Assembly (NCBI RefSeq): GCF_900090045.1
Contig: NC_041782.1
Location: 496,001-560,000 of the forward strand
Length of the DNA: 64,000 nt
Direction of reading: 5' to 3'
Source of the DNA: Plasmodium malariae
Taxonomy: Eukaryota; Apicomplexa; Aconoidasida; Haemosporida; Plasmodiidae
Part shown: piece by piece, positions 53,294 through 64,000 of the stretch
Numbering within the stretch: position 1 is the first letter of the stretch
Layout: the number at the start of each line of letters is the position of its first letter
The notes under the pieces: generated by a model
The model's database searches: none
Told to the model about the DNA's origin: nothing
Seen by the model: only the letters and a program-made list of their open reading frames with translations
Position numbers and translations under genes: made by a program

Positions 53294-56011
53294 CTATGCA
53301 CCGCTTTCGGTAGAATTGCATTTATTTATACAAGCCTTTTTTGAGATGGACCATTTATCATTATTAATGTTATCATCACAATAACTGTCTCTTAAGTCAC
53401 GTCTGACTGATGATCCTTCTGATACTTTGCTAACCCTTCTTCTGTTCATATTTCTTTTATAAGATTTTGGTTTTACACTTGAACTTCTGCTTCTATAATG
53501 TTCATCATTCTTATTCATTGTATTTGAATTTTTATCACTTTTATCTTTAATATTTGTTGAATCTGTACTTCTTTCCTTGTCACTTTTATATAACTGTCCA
53601 TCCTCATCATCACCTCTTGTACTTAATTCTCTATCATTTTTATCTATATTTATTTTTCCTTCTTTTTCGTTAGTATAATCATCCTTATCTTTTTTCAAAA
53701 TGTGTTGTTCTTCTCCTCTTTCTTCTCTTCCATTCCTAATAACACTTTCGCTTCTTTCACTTTTGTAGTTTCTTCCATACCTTCCTCCTGCTCCACCCCT
53801 TTTATATTTATCTCTTTTTTTCCCATTTTCAATACTTTCCATAGTCCCTTGCTTCTCGTAAAGTTGTTCTTTTTCTATCTGCTCCCTTTCCTCACTTCTT
53901 TCTCTTCTTTCACCTCTTTCCCTTCTTTCGCTTCTTTCCCTTCTTTCCCTTCTTTCGCTTCTTTCCCTTCTTTCGCTTTTTTCGCTTCTTTCCCTTCTTT
54001 CGCTTCTTTCCCTTCTTTCGCTTCTTTCACCTCTTTCCCTTCTTTCGCTTCTTTCCCTTCTCTCGCTTCTTTCCCTTCTCTCGCTTCTTTCCCTTCTTTC
54101 GCTTCTTTCCCTTCTTTCGCTTCTTTCCCTTCTTTCGCTTATTTCCCTTCTTTCACTTTTCTTCCTTCTTTCCCATCTTTCATTACCTACCCTCCTTTCG
54201 CTCCTCTCCATTGCTCTATCCTCACCTTCATCCTTTTCATTCGCCTTGCCATCACTCAACTGACTTCTTCCGTCAACGCCTTCTGCGTCCTTACCAATGT
54301 TTCTGTTATCATCATCCCTTTCTTTTTTTATATCACTATTCCTTTCGTTATCCTGTATGCTCCTTCTCTTTTCATGCATTCCACTGCCACTACCGCCACC
54401 ACCTCCTCTTCTATAGCTGGCATCTCGTCTGTCGTGATATGTTGTGTTTTCCTTTTCATCTCTACTAAGTTTATTTCGATCATAATTTCTATACCTGTCA
54501 TAAAATTTGTCCTTTCTATATTTATCCTTATCACGATTATAAGAATCTCCATAAAATTTATCATTAACATAATACTTTTTATGATCTCCCATATTATTTT
54601 CTTTATTATAATAATTAAATTCTCTATCTTTATTTCTATAAAGTATACTGTCTAATGACGAGTCATTATATTTCACAACTTCGACTACATTTCCGTTAAA
54701 CTTTTTTCCATTTAAAACTTCTACAGCTTTTTTAATCGTTTCATAATTATAATATTCTATTATTCCATACCTCTCTTTATTATTATTACTATCTTGAATA
54801 ATATTAGCATAATTTACTGACCCAACTTCTCTCCCAAAATCTTTTAGATCTTGCCAGCTAGCTTTTTCATCAACATTTTTAACAACAATTCTTAAAGAAT
54901 TTTTTCTTTCTCTTGACTCATTTCTATTATGGGGAGAATAATTGCGTTGATATTTTGAAGAAAAATTTCGATTATCATTTCTGTTATGAAAAAAAAAAGA
55001 TCCTGGATGATGTGGTTGTACACTTAATTCTTCTCCAAAAAAAAATTTCCCATTTTCTTCTTGAATAGCATTTTGTGCATGTGATGACCTAAAATATTCT
55101 ATAAATGCAAATCTTCTTTTCCACTGCATGTTCATAATATCTCCATAATGTAAAAACTTTCTTCTTACATCTTCTTCTCTTGCATCTGGTGAAATATTGC
55201 CCACAAAAATTTTACATGGATCAGCTTTCTTATATCCATACTTATTTCTCATATCTTTTTGTCTTTCTCTTCTAATCATACCGATATTCATTCTATATGA
55301 ATTATTATCATAAGGAGATCTTTGTCTATCAGCTCCTGGGGAATACCTTCTTATATTCATTCTTTCATTTCTTCCTCTATTATTATAATTATTCTCATAC
55401 GGTCCAGAAACGTTATTATGTCCACTATTTCCCCATAACCTGTTACTGTTATGATTATTGTTATTACTATTATTATGATTACTATGATTATTATTATGAT
55501 TACTATTATTGTTATTATTTTCCCTTTCATATCTGTACTTATCACTGTATTTTCTATCATTATTTCTGTCATACATCATTATATTCTTATTCCTATCTTT
55601 TGAAAAATTTCTTCTTGCAGGAGATCTATTATTATAATATCTATCACGCGAAAAATTCTGATGATGATGATGATAATAATCTTTTCTACTCTTTGAATAA
55701 TTTCTAGTTCTGTCCCCATTTGACATTTCATTTCGTTTCCCATGATAATTTTCTACAGATGACTTCTTATAACTACTATTATTATAATTGTTTTCATTTT
55801 TATAATTCTCTCTACCACCTCCAGTCCCTTTTTCTCGACTTCTTGATCCATATCTTCTGTTCTCCAACGTATAATACGACTCCTTTTCTTTCATATGCAT
55901 ATCCGACTTGTTTGTGAAACTGTTATTATCTTGCTTTTCGTACCTTTCTTCTCTATAATGATATTTATCTAACCCTTCCTCTGTTCTTCTCGAGGTATTA
56001 TACTTACCCAT
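53294..56011 (-). CDS. SR-family RNA-binding protein with RRM, SWQDLKD pseudo-RRM and RS-like tail
   Basis: 905 residues, single exon. A basic, Arg/Tyr/Asn/Ser-rich N-terminus of about 260 residues precedes RRM1, with RNP2 CKIFVGNIS from Cys266 and RNP1-like RRFAFIEY. A Gly/His/Arg/Asn linker leads to a second RRM starting LRIVVKNV. That second domain contains SWQDLKD (Ser385-Asp391), the signature of the pseudo-RRM of SRSF1-type SR proteins. The C-terminal half is a charged Arg/Ser/Glu domain containing about 20 RERSERRE-type repeats (about residues 613-706), then Arg/Ser/Lys/Asp sequence. SR proteins bind exonic enhancers and recruit U1/U2 components, and the RS region is phosphorylated by SRPK/CLK kinases. 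The Glu-rich RERS repeat is unusual compared with plain RS dipeptides. The N-terminal extension is also atypical. The start codon is fused to a consensus 5' splice site (see findings). Confidence 0.92.
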   Translation of the reverse strand: MGKYNTSRRTEEGLDKYHYREERYEKQDNNSFTNKSDMHMKEKESYYTLENRRYGSRSREKGTGGGRENYKNENNYNNSSYKKSSVENYHGKRNEMSNGDRTRNYSKSRKDYYHHHHQNFSRDRYYNNRSPARRNFSKDRNKNIMMYDRNNDRKYSDKYRYERENNNNNSNHNNNHSNHNNSNNNNHNSNRLWGNSGHNNVSGPYENNYNNRGRNERMNIRRYSPGADRQRSPYDNNSYRMNIGMIRRERQKDMRNKYGYKKADPCKIFVGNISPDAREEDVRRKFLHYGDIMNMQWKRRFAFIEYFRSSHAQNAIQEENGKFFFGEELSVQPHHPGSFFFHNRNDNRNFSSKYQRNYSPHNRNESRERKNSLRIVVKNVDEKASWQDLKDFGREVGSVNYANIIQDSNNNKERYGIIEYYNYETIKKAVEVLNGKKFNGNVVEVVKYNDSSLDSILYRNKDREFNYYNKENNMGDHKKYYVNDKFYGDSYNRDKDKYRKDKFYDRYRNYDRNKLSRDEKENTTYHDRRDASYRRGGGGGSGSGMHEKRRSIQDNERNSDIKKERDDDNRNIGKDAEGVDGRSQLSDGKANEKDEGEDRAMERSERRVGNERWERRKKSERREISERRERSERRERSERRERSERRERSERRERSERRERGERSERRERSERRERSEKSERRERSERRERRERSERRERGERRERSEEREQIEKEQLYEKQGTMESIENGKKRDKYKRGGAGGRYGRNYKSERSESVIRNGREERGEEQHILKKDKDDYTNEKEGKINIDKNDRELSTRGDDEDGQLYKSDKERSTDSTNIKDKSDKNSNTMNKNDEHYRSRSSSVKPKSYKRNMNRRRVSKVSEGSSVRRDLRDSYCDDNINNDKWSISKKACINKCNSTESGA
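53895..54175 (-). repeat. Arg-Glu-Arg-Ser coding repeat in SR protein
   Basis: About nineteen 15-bp units of cgcttctttcccttctttcg type encode RERSE-like pentapeptides on the minus strand, with a few GERS and EKSE variants. The other strand reads as a long Phe/Pro/Ser frame (53702-54655), which is a shadow. Confidence 0.92.
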
Positions 56012-56337
56012 CTTTTCCTTTTTAACACAAGTGCCAAAAAAGGAAAAACAGGAAAAATGAAAAAAAAAAAAAAATGGAAAAAAAGGAAAAAAGAAAAAAA
56101 AAAAAAAAAATTCGCTTATTAAACTGATATATACTGTCGAAACAAACGGAAGGGGGAGGATATTAAAAAGAAATACCTATCTTCTGTTAATACGTAATGT
56201 ATTGCTATATTACGATAAATATGGTAAAATATAGTGCAATGGAATAAAACAAGCAGAAGAGTTCTTAAACTTTTCAAACGTAAATCGATTTAAACTTATT
56301 ATAATGTAAAAAGAAAAGAAAAAAAACGTATAGATAA

Positions 56338-56378
<41 letters not shown>

Positions 56379-57376
56379 TAGATAAACATAAATAGCTTAA
56401 AATAAATGAAAAAACTTAAATAGATAAATACATATGAATAAAGTTAAATAGATATATAAGTAAAATGAAAAAAATATTACTCGTATAATAATTTTTTATA
56501 TTTACATTATAAAGCCCCAAATGAATTTTTGCACTTTTCAGCAATCTATATAAAAATAAGAATTTTTTTTTTTCTTAAAAACTGAACAGAGGCAGGTATT
56601 CGTAGAATATTTAAAGGGGGGAAAATAAATAAAAATAAAAAAAAATAATAAAATTATATTAAATTAAATAATATTCTTAAAAATTTTGGAGAAATGTACA
56701 TTCATTTATTAAAACATTTTTATATAATTATGTTATATATTCTCAATTTTGCTCAAACTGTAAGAATATACTTTGAAAATTCTTTTTTTTATTTTTTAAA
56801 TATATGAATATAAGAAAAATTAATGCATAAAAATAAACAAAAGTGTAAATATATAAAATTTTATACATAAATACGTATATACATATACAAGTGCATTCAT
56901 ATGTAAGTATATAATATATAAGTGTATATATATATGCATTATATGAAGCTACTGTGCGGGCGAATTCCTCATTATATTGTAAAATAAACAAAACTTTTTA
57001 TTTTTATTTTGCTTATTTTTTCTTATGCATTATTATGATTAATGTATCAATTTTGCTTATACGTTTAATTATTCAATTGTTTGTTCATTGGTTTGTTCAT
57101 TGGTTTGTTCATCTGTTTGATCGTTTACTTGCAAATTTTTGTAGTTCATTTGTTTAAACTTTTATACGTTTATTTATTTACTTTTATGTTAATTCATTTA
57201 ATTTCTCATTAATTCGTTTGTCCATCTATTTGTTTATTCAACTGCTTATATATTCATTTAACTGTTTTTCCGTTTTTAGTTTTTTTTTTTTATGGTACTA
57301 CTAAAAATGAGATGTTTTTGATAACATACTTTTCATATAAGACTTTTTTCAAAGTTTTTTTTTTTTTTTTTTTTTT

Positions 57377-57412
<36 letters not shown>

Positions 57413-59949
57413 ATTATTTTGTTATTCTATGTACTTTGTTAAATTGTAATATTGTATTTTTTTTTTTTTTTTTGCGCATTATATATTAATTATTACATTT
57501 ATGGAAATGATAAAGATTATTACAAAAAGGAAATAAAAAAAAAAATTAAAATAAACTGAAGCTTAAACTTAAATTAAAATCTGAACTAAAACTTATACGC
57601 CTCTTATAAATTTAAAAATGCATCAATATTAGCTGAACTATAGTTCTTGCCATTTTAACGATATATTATATAGGGTGCATTTCTCACTATTTCACACTTG
57701 TCCCTGTTGAGTTTTCTTTTCTTTGTTCATGTTTATGTTTATCTCTATCTTTTTCTTTTCTTTTTTTTAAAGGTGTTAAATGATAATTATTATATATTTT
57801 GGAATAATCAGAATTTAAAATATAACTGTTTAAACGTATAAACGTGTTTTCACTTTTTTAAGTGCATTTAATACATATATAATAGAAATATTTTTTTTGG
57901 CCTCACTAATTTTTTTTATATTACATTATGAGTATATATAAATATAACAAGTTCGCAAAATTTTGTGTATATTAAAAATTCTCATAAAAATCATAATTAA
58001 ATCGTGCCATTTATTCTGATTGTGTAATTTTTATTATAAAGCAGTACATTCAACACCTAGTTATTGAAAATATGAAGCATATGTATATAAACATACGTAT
58101 ATACATATATATATATGTATAAGTATATAGTCGTTTACAATTGTTAACCAAGAAAAGCAAATATTTTATTTCGTAAAAATATAAGAAATATGAAAAATTA
58201 AATAGATAAGTAAAATTATTCTACAAGGGCTATATATAATAGCATAAAATTAGCAATTACCACTACTCATCATTAGTATGTGCGACATCTACTTTATTTC
58301 ATAGTGAACAAAAAAATTGCATAGTGCTCTTATTCGTAATAGTAATAGTTACTACTATTCTTACACGTTGTTTATTATCTTGTCTGCTATTAATCCTTTT
58401 TTTTTTTTTTTTTTAATAACCTATCTAATTAATGACACTGCCCCCTTTTAATTTACTGCAGTTATTACAATCATTACTATCCTTCATCTTCATGTGCATA
58501 TAAAATATTTAAAAGAAAATTTTTTAATTTTTAATGTTTAAAGAATATAAGTTATTAACTCGCTGATAAAGCTATTTCAATTTAATTCAGCAAAAAATTG
58601 ATATTTTTACAAATTTCATTCATAATACAGAAATTAAAAAAATAAATATTATTTCAACTTATTTGAAAATTCCTTTTGCAAACATTTTATAACATTTCTC
58701 TTAATGTGTAATAAAGAATCTTTTAAAACAAATAAATAAGAAATTATATAAAATAAAATAAAAAAGCCTTGAATAAACATGACATCTTTATAATAAATAT
58801 ATATAACCTTTTGTAATTTTAAGTGATGATAATATATTTATGTTTTTTCTCATACATTAAAGGTACTTTATTAATATACCTTCAACTGATATACTCCATC
58901 AGTCATATATATATATATATATAAATATACCTACATCACAATATGACTTAGTTTAAATATATATACTAATGCATTTCCGCAATAACTTATAATTATTTTT
59001 ATTTTCCCATTTCGGTATTCCTGTATTTTTAATATTTGTTACATAAGTATACAATTGTAAAAACAAAACAGAAAATTTAATTTAAATTTTAATAAAGTAT
59101 AATCATAATCACTTACGCTGACTATCCTCACCCAGAACTTCTTCAATGAAAAATTCCAATTGTAAAAAAAACAAAAAAAAAAAATAATAAAAACAAAAAA
59201 ATCCTATTTTCTCAATATTCCACATTTTATACAATTATTTTGAAGGAAAAAATTGAAATACATATTCACACAAAAAATTTTAGTAAAAAAATAAGTGAAA
59301 ACTTTTTTCATACATATAATTCCAAAAATATATGAAAAAATACTTTATTTTTTGTCTAAATTAATCTTTCTCATATTTCTCATTGAACATTACAAAATTT
59401 TGATGTTCTTTTGCAACCGCTTAACAATTATTATAACTTATATTAAATATAAAATTCTCCTTTTTTTTTTTTCTTTTTCTTTTCTCCTTTTAATTTTACT
59501 TTATTTATTAATATATATTATGAAATTATTTATAAATAATATGTCAATAATTCTGAACAGTTCAGGTAAAAAAATATAAGCAAGACGAAACAGAATTTTT
59601 GGGAACAAAGTATGTTCCTTCCATGATTTTAATTTGTTTTTTTGATACTATCCAATAATACATATACGTCTGTACCATATATACGCTTGTAGCACATATA
59701 TGTGTACCCTATATATGTCAGCCTTGTTTTAATATTTACGTCCTTAAAAAATTTGCAACTACATTCTCCTTATTTTCAATAAAAAAATAATAATAAAATT
59801 ATATCCGCTCAATTTAAACGCAGCATTTTTTAAAAAATGTAAGTTATACTATGTCCATACATATGCTTTAAATGCATGTCCACATACTTTTCTTTTACAT
59901 TTTTAAAATAAATAATAACATATTTGGAAAAAAAAAAACATTAATTATT

Positions 59950-59986
<37 letters not shown>

Positions 59987-60941
59987 ACATACGTAAACAG
60001 TCAACAAACATCAAAGAAATTATAGTTCTTTTTTGTTAACAAGATTTCCATTTCTTTTGTGCTTTTTAATCCTTAAAAATTGTATGATTTGTTGTATCAA
60101 TGTATATGTTAACACCCCATATTGTTATATATATATATATATACTGCACCTATGTATATATACATATATGCAAATGTCTAAAAAGCCAAATCCATATTTA
60201 TATATAGCATTTCGTTAGTATTACATAGTTCACTACTTTTATATATTTCCATTTTCATATATTTTTTCCTTTTTTTATATATTTAAAAATTACATTAAAA
60301 AAAAATAAAATGAGTGCTACAAAAAAAAAAAAACTTATGTCACATAATACAAACTTTTTCATTTTTAACATTTCAAAATATTGTAATCCAACAAAAAAAT
60401 TTTTAGTAAAAAAAAAAAAAAAAGGATATGACGTCTTTTTTATTATTATTAAAATATTCTCTTATAACTGGCTCTTAACAGCTATTTCATAGCAACAACA
60501 ACAACAAAAAAAAAAAAAATAATAAAGTGATAAAATAAATATAAATAGATAAAATAACAAATGATATTCAACATTCTAGTAAACCGACTAAAGATGATCC
60601 AATGAAATTGAAGAAAACAACAATGAGTTATTATGCTTCTTAAATAATTTCACATTAATAAAAAATATTAAAAGAATAAAAAAATAGTTTTGTCTTAATT
60701 TTTATATCGTGAATCTCCTATTATTATATGTTTGATCTTTGTTAACAGTATTAATTATTCTCCTTAACTGTCTTATTATATGCATGTACGGGCATGCACC
60801 TATACATACAAAATATTCATATAAATAATGTACAATTGTATGTATATATATATATATATATATACATATATGTACATATAATAATCTGCGTAAAGTTCTG
60901 TGTGCCCCCAAATTTGTGGAGACCAAATTACAGTATCTTTT
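56012..60941. other. 4.9 kb intergenic region upstream of the SR gene
   Basis: AT-rich DNA with (TA)n tracts (56340-56375, 57381-57408, 59954-59984, 60846-60865) and T-rich runs. TTTGTTCATTGG-like short repeats lie at 57078-57120. Frames of 60-94 codons at 56743-57157, 59295-59579, 60033-60492 and 60702-60926 are Phe/Ile/Tyr/Lys-rich and look noncoding. No structured RNA stands out. Confidence 0.55.
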
Positions 60942-61553
60942 TTACGCATTGTCATTAACATCTTTATTTAAATAATTTTCAATTTCATAAATTTTCATAT
61001 CCAAAAATTTATCTGTATCCGATAAATTATTGTACTGATTTTCGTATTTCTTCATTTCAATTAACAATTTACTTAAAATATCCTTTAACGAATTAAATTT
61101 CAAGCTCGCATTTAGCTGATTTTCAAAATTCTCTGTTCCTAAACATTTATTTAAATTAATATATTCTAAATTGTAGTTATTGTTTAAATTTTGTAATTTA
61201 TTATTTAAATCCTGTTTTATTAATTCATTTCTTCTATAAGATATTTTATCATTTATTTGAATTTCTTCTGCTACATTTCCAAAAGATTCCTTTAAAAATT
61301 TTAAAAAATTTTTTGCATAATCATATAAAACATCTTCATATTTAACACCTTTCACATCTTTTAATTTTTCCAATACATTCAAGGCATTATATTTTTGTTC
61401 AAATTTTAAGTTTTCTGTTCGCATTAATCTTTTTAGTAAATTTATATTTTCTTCATATTTTTTTTGACATTCTATTTCTTCATCTTGTTTTTCTGATGTA
61501 ATATCCGAAAATAAAAAATTCCAAATGAACTTTAATTCTTCAACTGCTGACAT
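60942..61553 (-). CDS. Small coiled-coil protein of unknown function
   Basis: 203 residues from the ATG at 61551-61553 (MSAVEELKFIWNFLFSD). An in-frame Met 25 codons upstream would add only a Lys-rich leader read from A-rich DNA. After an N-terminal segment of about 20 residues with aromatic residues, the protein is almost entirely predicted helix and coiled coil, with Lys/Glu/Asn/Leu heptad-like spacing (ENINLLKRLMRTENLKFEQK, KNFLKFLKESFGNVAEEI, LKDILSKLLIEMKKYENQ). There are no transmembrane segments or known motifs. Composition is clearly coding, unlike the flanks. Candidates would be a cytoskeletal, kinetochore or IMC-associated factor, but nothing in the sequence picks one. Confidence 0.8.
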   Translation of the reverse strand: MSAVEELKFIWNFLFSDITSEKQDEEIECQKKYEENINLLKRLMRTENLKFEQKYNALNVLEKLKDVKGVKYEDVLYDYAKNFLKFLKESFGNVAEEIQINDKISYRRNELIKQDLNNKLQNLNNNYNLEYINLNKCLGTENFENQLNASLKFNSLKDILSKLLIEMKKYENQYNNLSDTDKFLDMKIYEIENYLNKDVNDNA

Positions 61554-63750
61554 ATTTTTTTTTTTATTAATGTAAATTTGTAGCAGTTTAAATTTGCCCA
61601 ACTTCTTTCTTTTTTTTCCCCTTTTCAATCTTTTTTACTTTTCTGATGGAAAGTGTTTCATTAGAAGGTGTGAAAGAATTGCAAATGAAAAATTAAAATG
61701 TGGACTAATCATTTATTTGAAAATACTTTTTGAAATTTTGAATATTTGTAAATAATGTACACATGTATATATAATATATTATGTATATATATTTATTTAT
61801 ATATGACCATGAGCACGCTGCAAAAAGATAGCATTCCCCCAAAAAGGTGTTATTTTGCATGTACTGATAATAAAACAAAATATATATTTTCTTTTTTATT
61901 CAGTACATTATATGTTAACATAATTTTAAAAGATAAAAATCACATACATCTTTATATAAGGTCATTTTTACTGTAAAAAAAAAAAAAAAAATTCTATTTT
62001 TAAAATTTTTGAATTATGCAAATTTTCTTAATTTTTACGTATAAAGATATATTTCAATTTTTTTTTTTTTTTTTTTTTTCATGTAAAAATTTGTTTGCAA
62101 TATTATCTTCTTTGCACATATATTTTTTATTATTTTGAATGCCTGAATAATAGAGGTATATATACAATTTAGAGTAAAATGCTAAAAAAAATTTATAATT
62201 TTTTTTTTCGTGTGTAAAGGAAAAAAAAACTAAAGTTTTTTTATGTGAATATATATTTATATTACTAAATTATAAGCAGGATTTCCCTATTTATTTCACC
62301 TACTGCAAGTTTGCACCTACCCCTGTGTACCTCAAACGTATAGTTATATGTGCCATAAAACAAATTAGAAAATAAAGGTACACTTTAAAATTAATGCAAA
62401 AATGATTAAACACTGATAGCTGAAAATGTATATTTAAAAAAAAGTAAATAAAAAATAAAGCAAAACTTGTAATTTATTCCTATACCGTATACCAGTCGTA
62501 ACAAGACAAACATATATCAGTATAATTTGTAGATATATTTAAATAAACAAAAGATTGTCTTTTCAGTGTTATCTATTTTATATAAAATTTGAAGCATCAT
62601 AATAAAGTAGACCTTCTAATATTCTTTTTAATGAACTACACTGTTGATATATATATATATATATATATAAATGTTTTTTTTTTCTTTTTTGTTCCCTATG
62701 GTACTGCACCTAGTCACACAAAATAGCTTAATATAATCGTTTTAAAAAACAGCGCATTTTTTTTTTTTTTTTTTTCAAAAAAGCATTTCTATTGCGGTAA
62801 GGTGAGCAGTTATGACTTTCACGTTTCAGCAGTAATGGTTAACGTACGCCCTTTTTGTTAAAATATGTATCTTCTTTACCTGTGTTACTTTTTTTTTCGT
62901 GCATTTGATATTCAGGGCATGAATAACAATTTTGGAGGAAATGTTTTATCCCTTACCTGTGTTTATATATGTGCATTCTTATGAGCTAACAATTTCTTAT
63001 TAATGATCTTCAACCTTCCATTAAAAAAAATTACTGCAATCTTTTGACAATTCATTACATGAAACTCTTTTTAAAATGGCACCCAACCTGTGCGCAGTGT
63101 CCAGGAATCATGATTGTTTAGATATGAACCATGAGAAACATATCCATAAACATGAAGCGAAAATACTACACACATAAGTATCCAAGTGTTTATGCATGTG
63201 TGTGTGTGTGTGTTCGTGCTCATTGTTTTACCTTAATGTATGCGCGATATGTAATTTCTGACAAGGTCATATATTTTTTAATGATTTTATATATATTTAT
63301 GACCAAGCAATAATAATATATTTAAAATTTTACATAAGTAACCAACTCAGAAAGCACGTTTTTTTTTTTTTTTTTTTTTTAAATATTATGAAATATCTAC
63401 ATAATAGATAAATTAATAAAATAAAAATAAAAAAAAGACAACCAATTTTTAAAAAATATTAATTCGTTTAACAACACAAACAAAAAACAAAAAATATGCT
63501 ATAAATTTATAGGCTTTTTTTTTTTTTTTTTTTTTTTTTGTGAATGAAAAGAAAAAGGGTGTAAATCCTTTATACAACACTTGACTAAAAAGAAAATATT
63601 ATAATTATATAAAATAATGAAAATAAACAAACGTATATTCCTTCTAATTTTTTATAACAACGAAATACTTTTCTTTTTATTTGAAGTTGTATACGATTTA
63701 AATTTTCCAAATAAATAGCATTTATACCCATATTCTACATTTTTGTGAAA
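61554..63750. other. Intergenic region before right-edge exon
   Basis: About 2.2 kb of AT-rich DNA with poly-T runs (62058-62080, 62758-62776), a (TA)n tract (62647-62669) and a (TG)n run at about 63197-63212. A less AT-rich stretch lies at 62785-63180. I see no supported gene. Confidence 0.55.
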
Positions 63751-63839
63751 ATGTTGAAATATTTTAAGAAAGATCATTATTCATATTTAACGAGTGGCAG
63801 GAAAAAATCATTTATGGTAGAAAAAGATGTTAAAACGAG
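63751..63839 (+). CDS. Possible first exon of a gene leaving the window
   Basis: ATG at 63751 opens a frame reading MLKYFKKDHYSYLTSGRKKS then FMVEKDVKTR, ending at a possible donor ACGAG/GTACTG in phase 2. Without splicing the frame stops at 63867 after poly-Lys from a poly-A run. The composition (Gly, Ser, Asp, Val, His, Thr among Lys/Tyr) is more coding-like than nearby frames. The remaining exons would lie beyond the window, and the product is unrecognised. Confidence 0.3.
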
Positions 63840-64000
63840 GTACTGTCCACAAAAAAAAAAAAATTAAAATTAAAATTAAAATTAAAACTAAAAATGAAGA
63901 TAAAGATAAAAATAAAAATAAAAATAAAATAAAAAAAAAAATAATAATAAAATTAAATTATAATTATGAGACTCTACAAAAGACCAAAAATACGGTTAAA

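Noticed and set aside
53702..54655. 317-codon plus-strand frame rich in Phe/Ser/Pro/Ile opposite the SR gene
   Set aside because: It is the antisense shadow of the RERSE repeat and its flank; the minus-strand protein has clear RRM domains.
59295..59579. 94-codon hydrophobic frame that could be a small membrane protein
   Set aside because: Composition is that of random AT-rich DNA (Ile/Leu/Phe/Lys/Asn), with no conserved features.

Overview
This window is nuclear DNA of a malaria parasite (genus Plasmodium). The intergenic DNA is extremely A+T-rich, with long homopolymer runs and TA/TATACA microsatellites. The genes are long and carry Asn/Asp/Ser/Lys-rich insertions, introns are short and AT-rich, and lineage-typical proteins are present (an alveolin of the inner membrane complex, a Snu114 GTPase with large insertions). 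The gene order S20e, alveolin, ..., Snu114, ..., L13 (uL13), ..., WD-repeat protein, RING protein, RNA-binding protein matches what I remember of the left part of P. falciparum chromosome 10; this is from memory and was not searched. Base composition and repeat style fit a P. malariae/P. ovale-like species better than P. vivax/P. knowlesi, but I cannot fix the species.

Layout. 1-2743 (-): 5' 914 codons of a long unrecognised Lys/Asn/Ser-rich protein that runs off the left edge. 5193-6107 (-): ribosomal protein S20e, two exons. 9067-9921 (+): alveolin, probably IMC1c. 11219-15706 (-): MKT1-like post-transcriptional regulator with a degenerate XPG-nuclease fold. 19668-23339 (-): spliceosomal GTPase Snu114/EFTUD2. 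25906-26986 (+): two-exon CCDC103-like axonemal dynein attachment factor. 27477-28610 (-): ribosomal protein uL13 with a four-codon first exon. 32012-40477 (-): one large two-exon gene for a WDR7/Rabconnectin-3 beta-like protein, which looks like two genes until the intron is resolved. 41208-41465 (-): possible small gene. 43587-47741 (-): zinc-ribbon/RING-H2 E3 ubiquitin ligase. 53294-56011 (-): SRSF1-type SR protein. 60942-61553 (-): small coiled-coil protein. 63751-63839 (+): possible first exon of a gene running off the right edge.

The genes are single transcription units; there are no operons. Most serve basic gene expression (two ribosomal proteins, Snu114, an SR splicing factor, an MKT1 mRNA regulator). 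Others serve cell structure or trafficking (alveolin, CCDC103-like dynein factor for the male-gamete flagellum, WDR7-like V-ATPase/endomembrane regulator) or ubiquitin signalling. Intergenic regions of 0.5-5.5 kb hold several strikingly regular tandem arrays (11, 13, 19, 32 and 42 bp units) and a few GC-richer islands that could be structured RNAs. I found no tRNA, rRNA, CRISPR array, insertion sequence or integrated element. I see no obvious new multi-gene system; the most useful results are the corrected gene models and the unexplained repeat arrays and GC islands.
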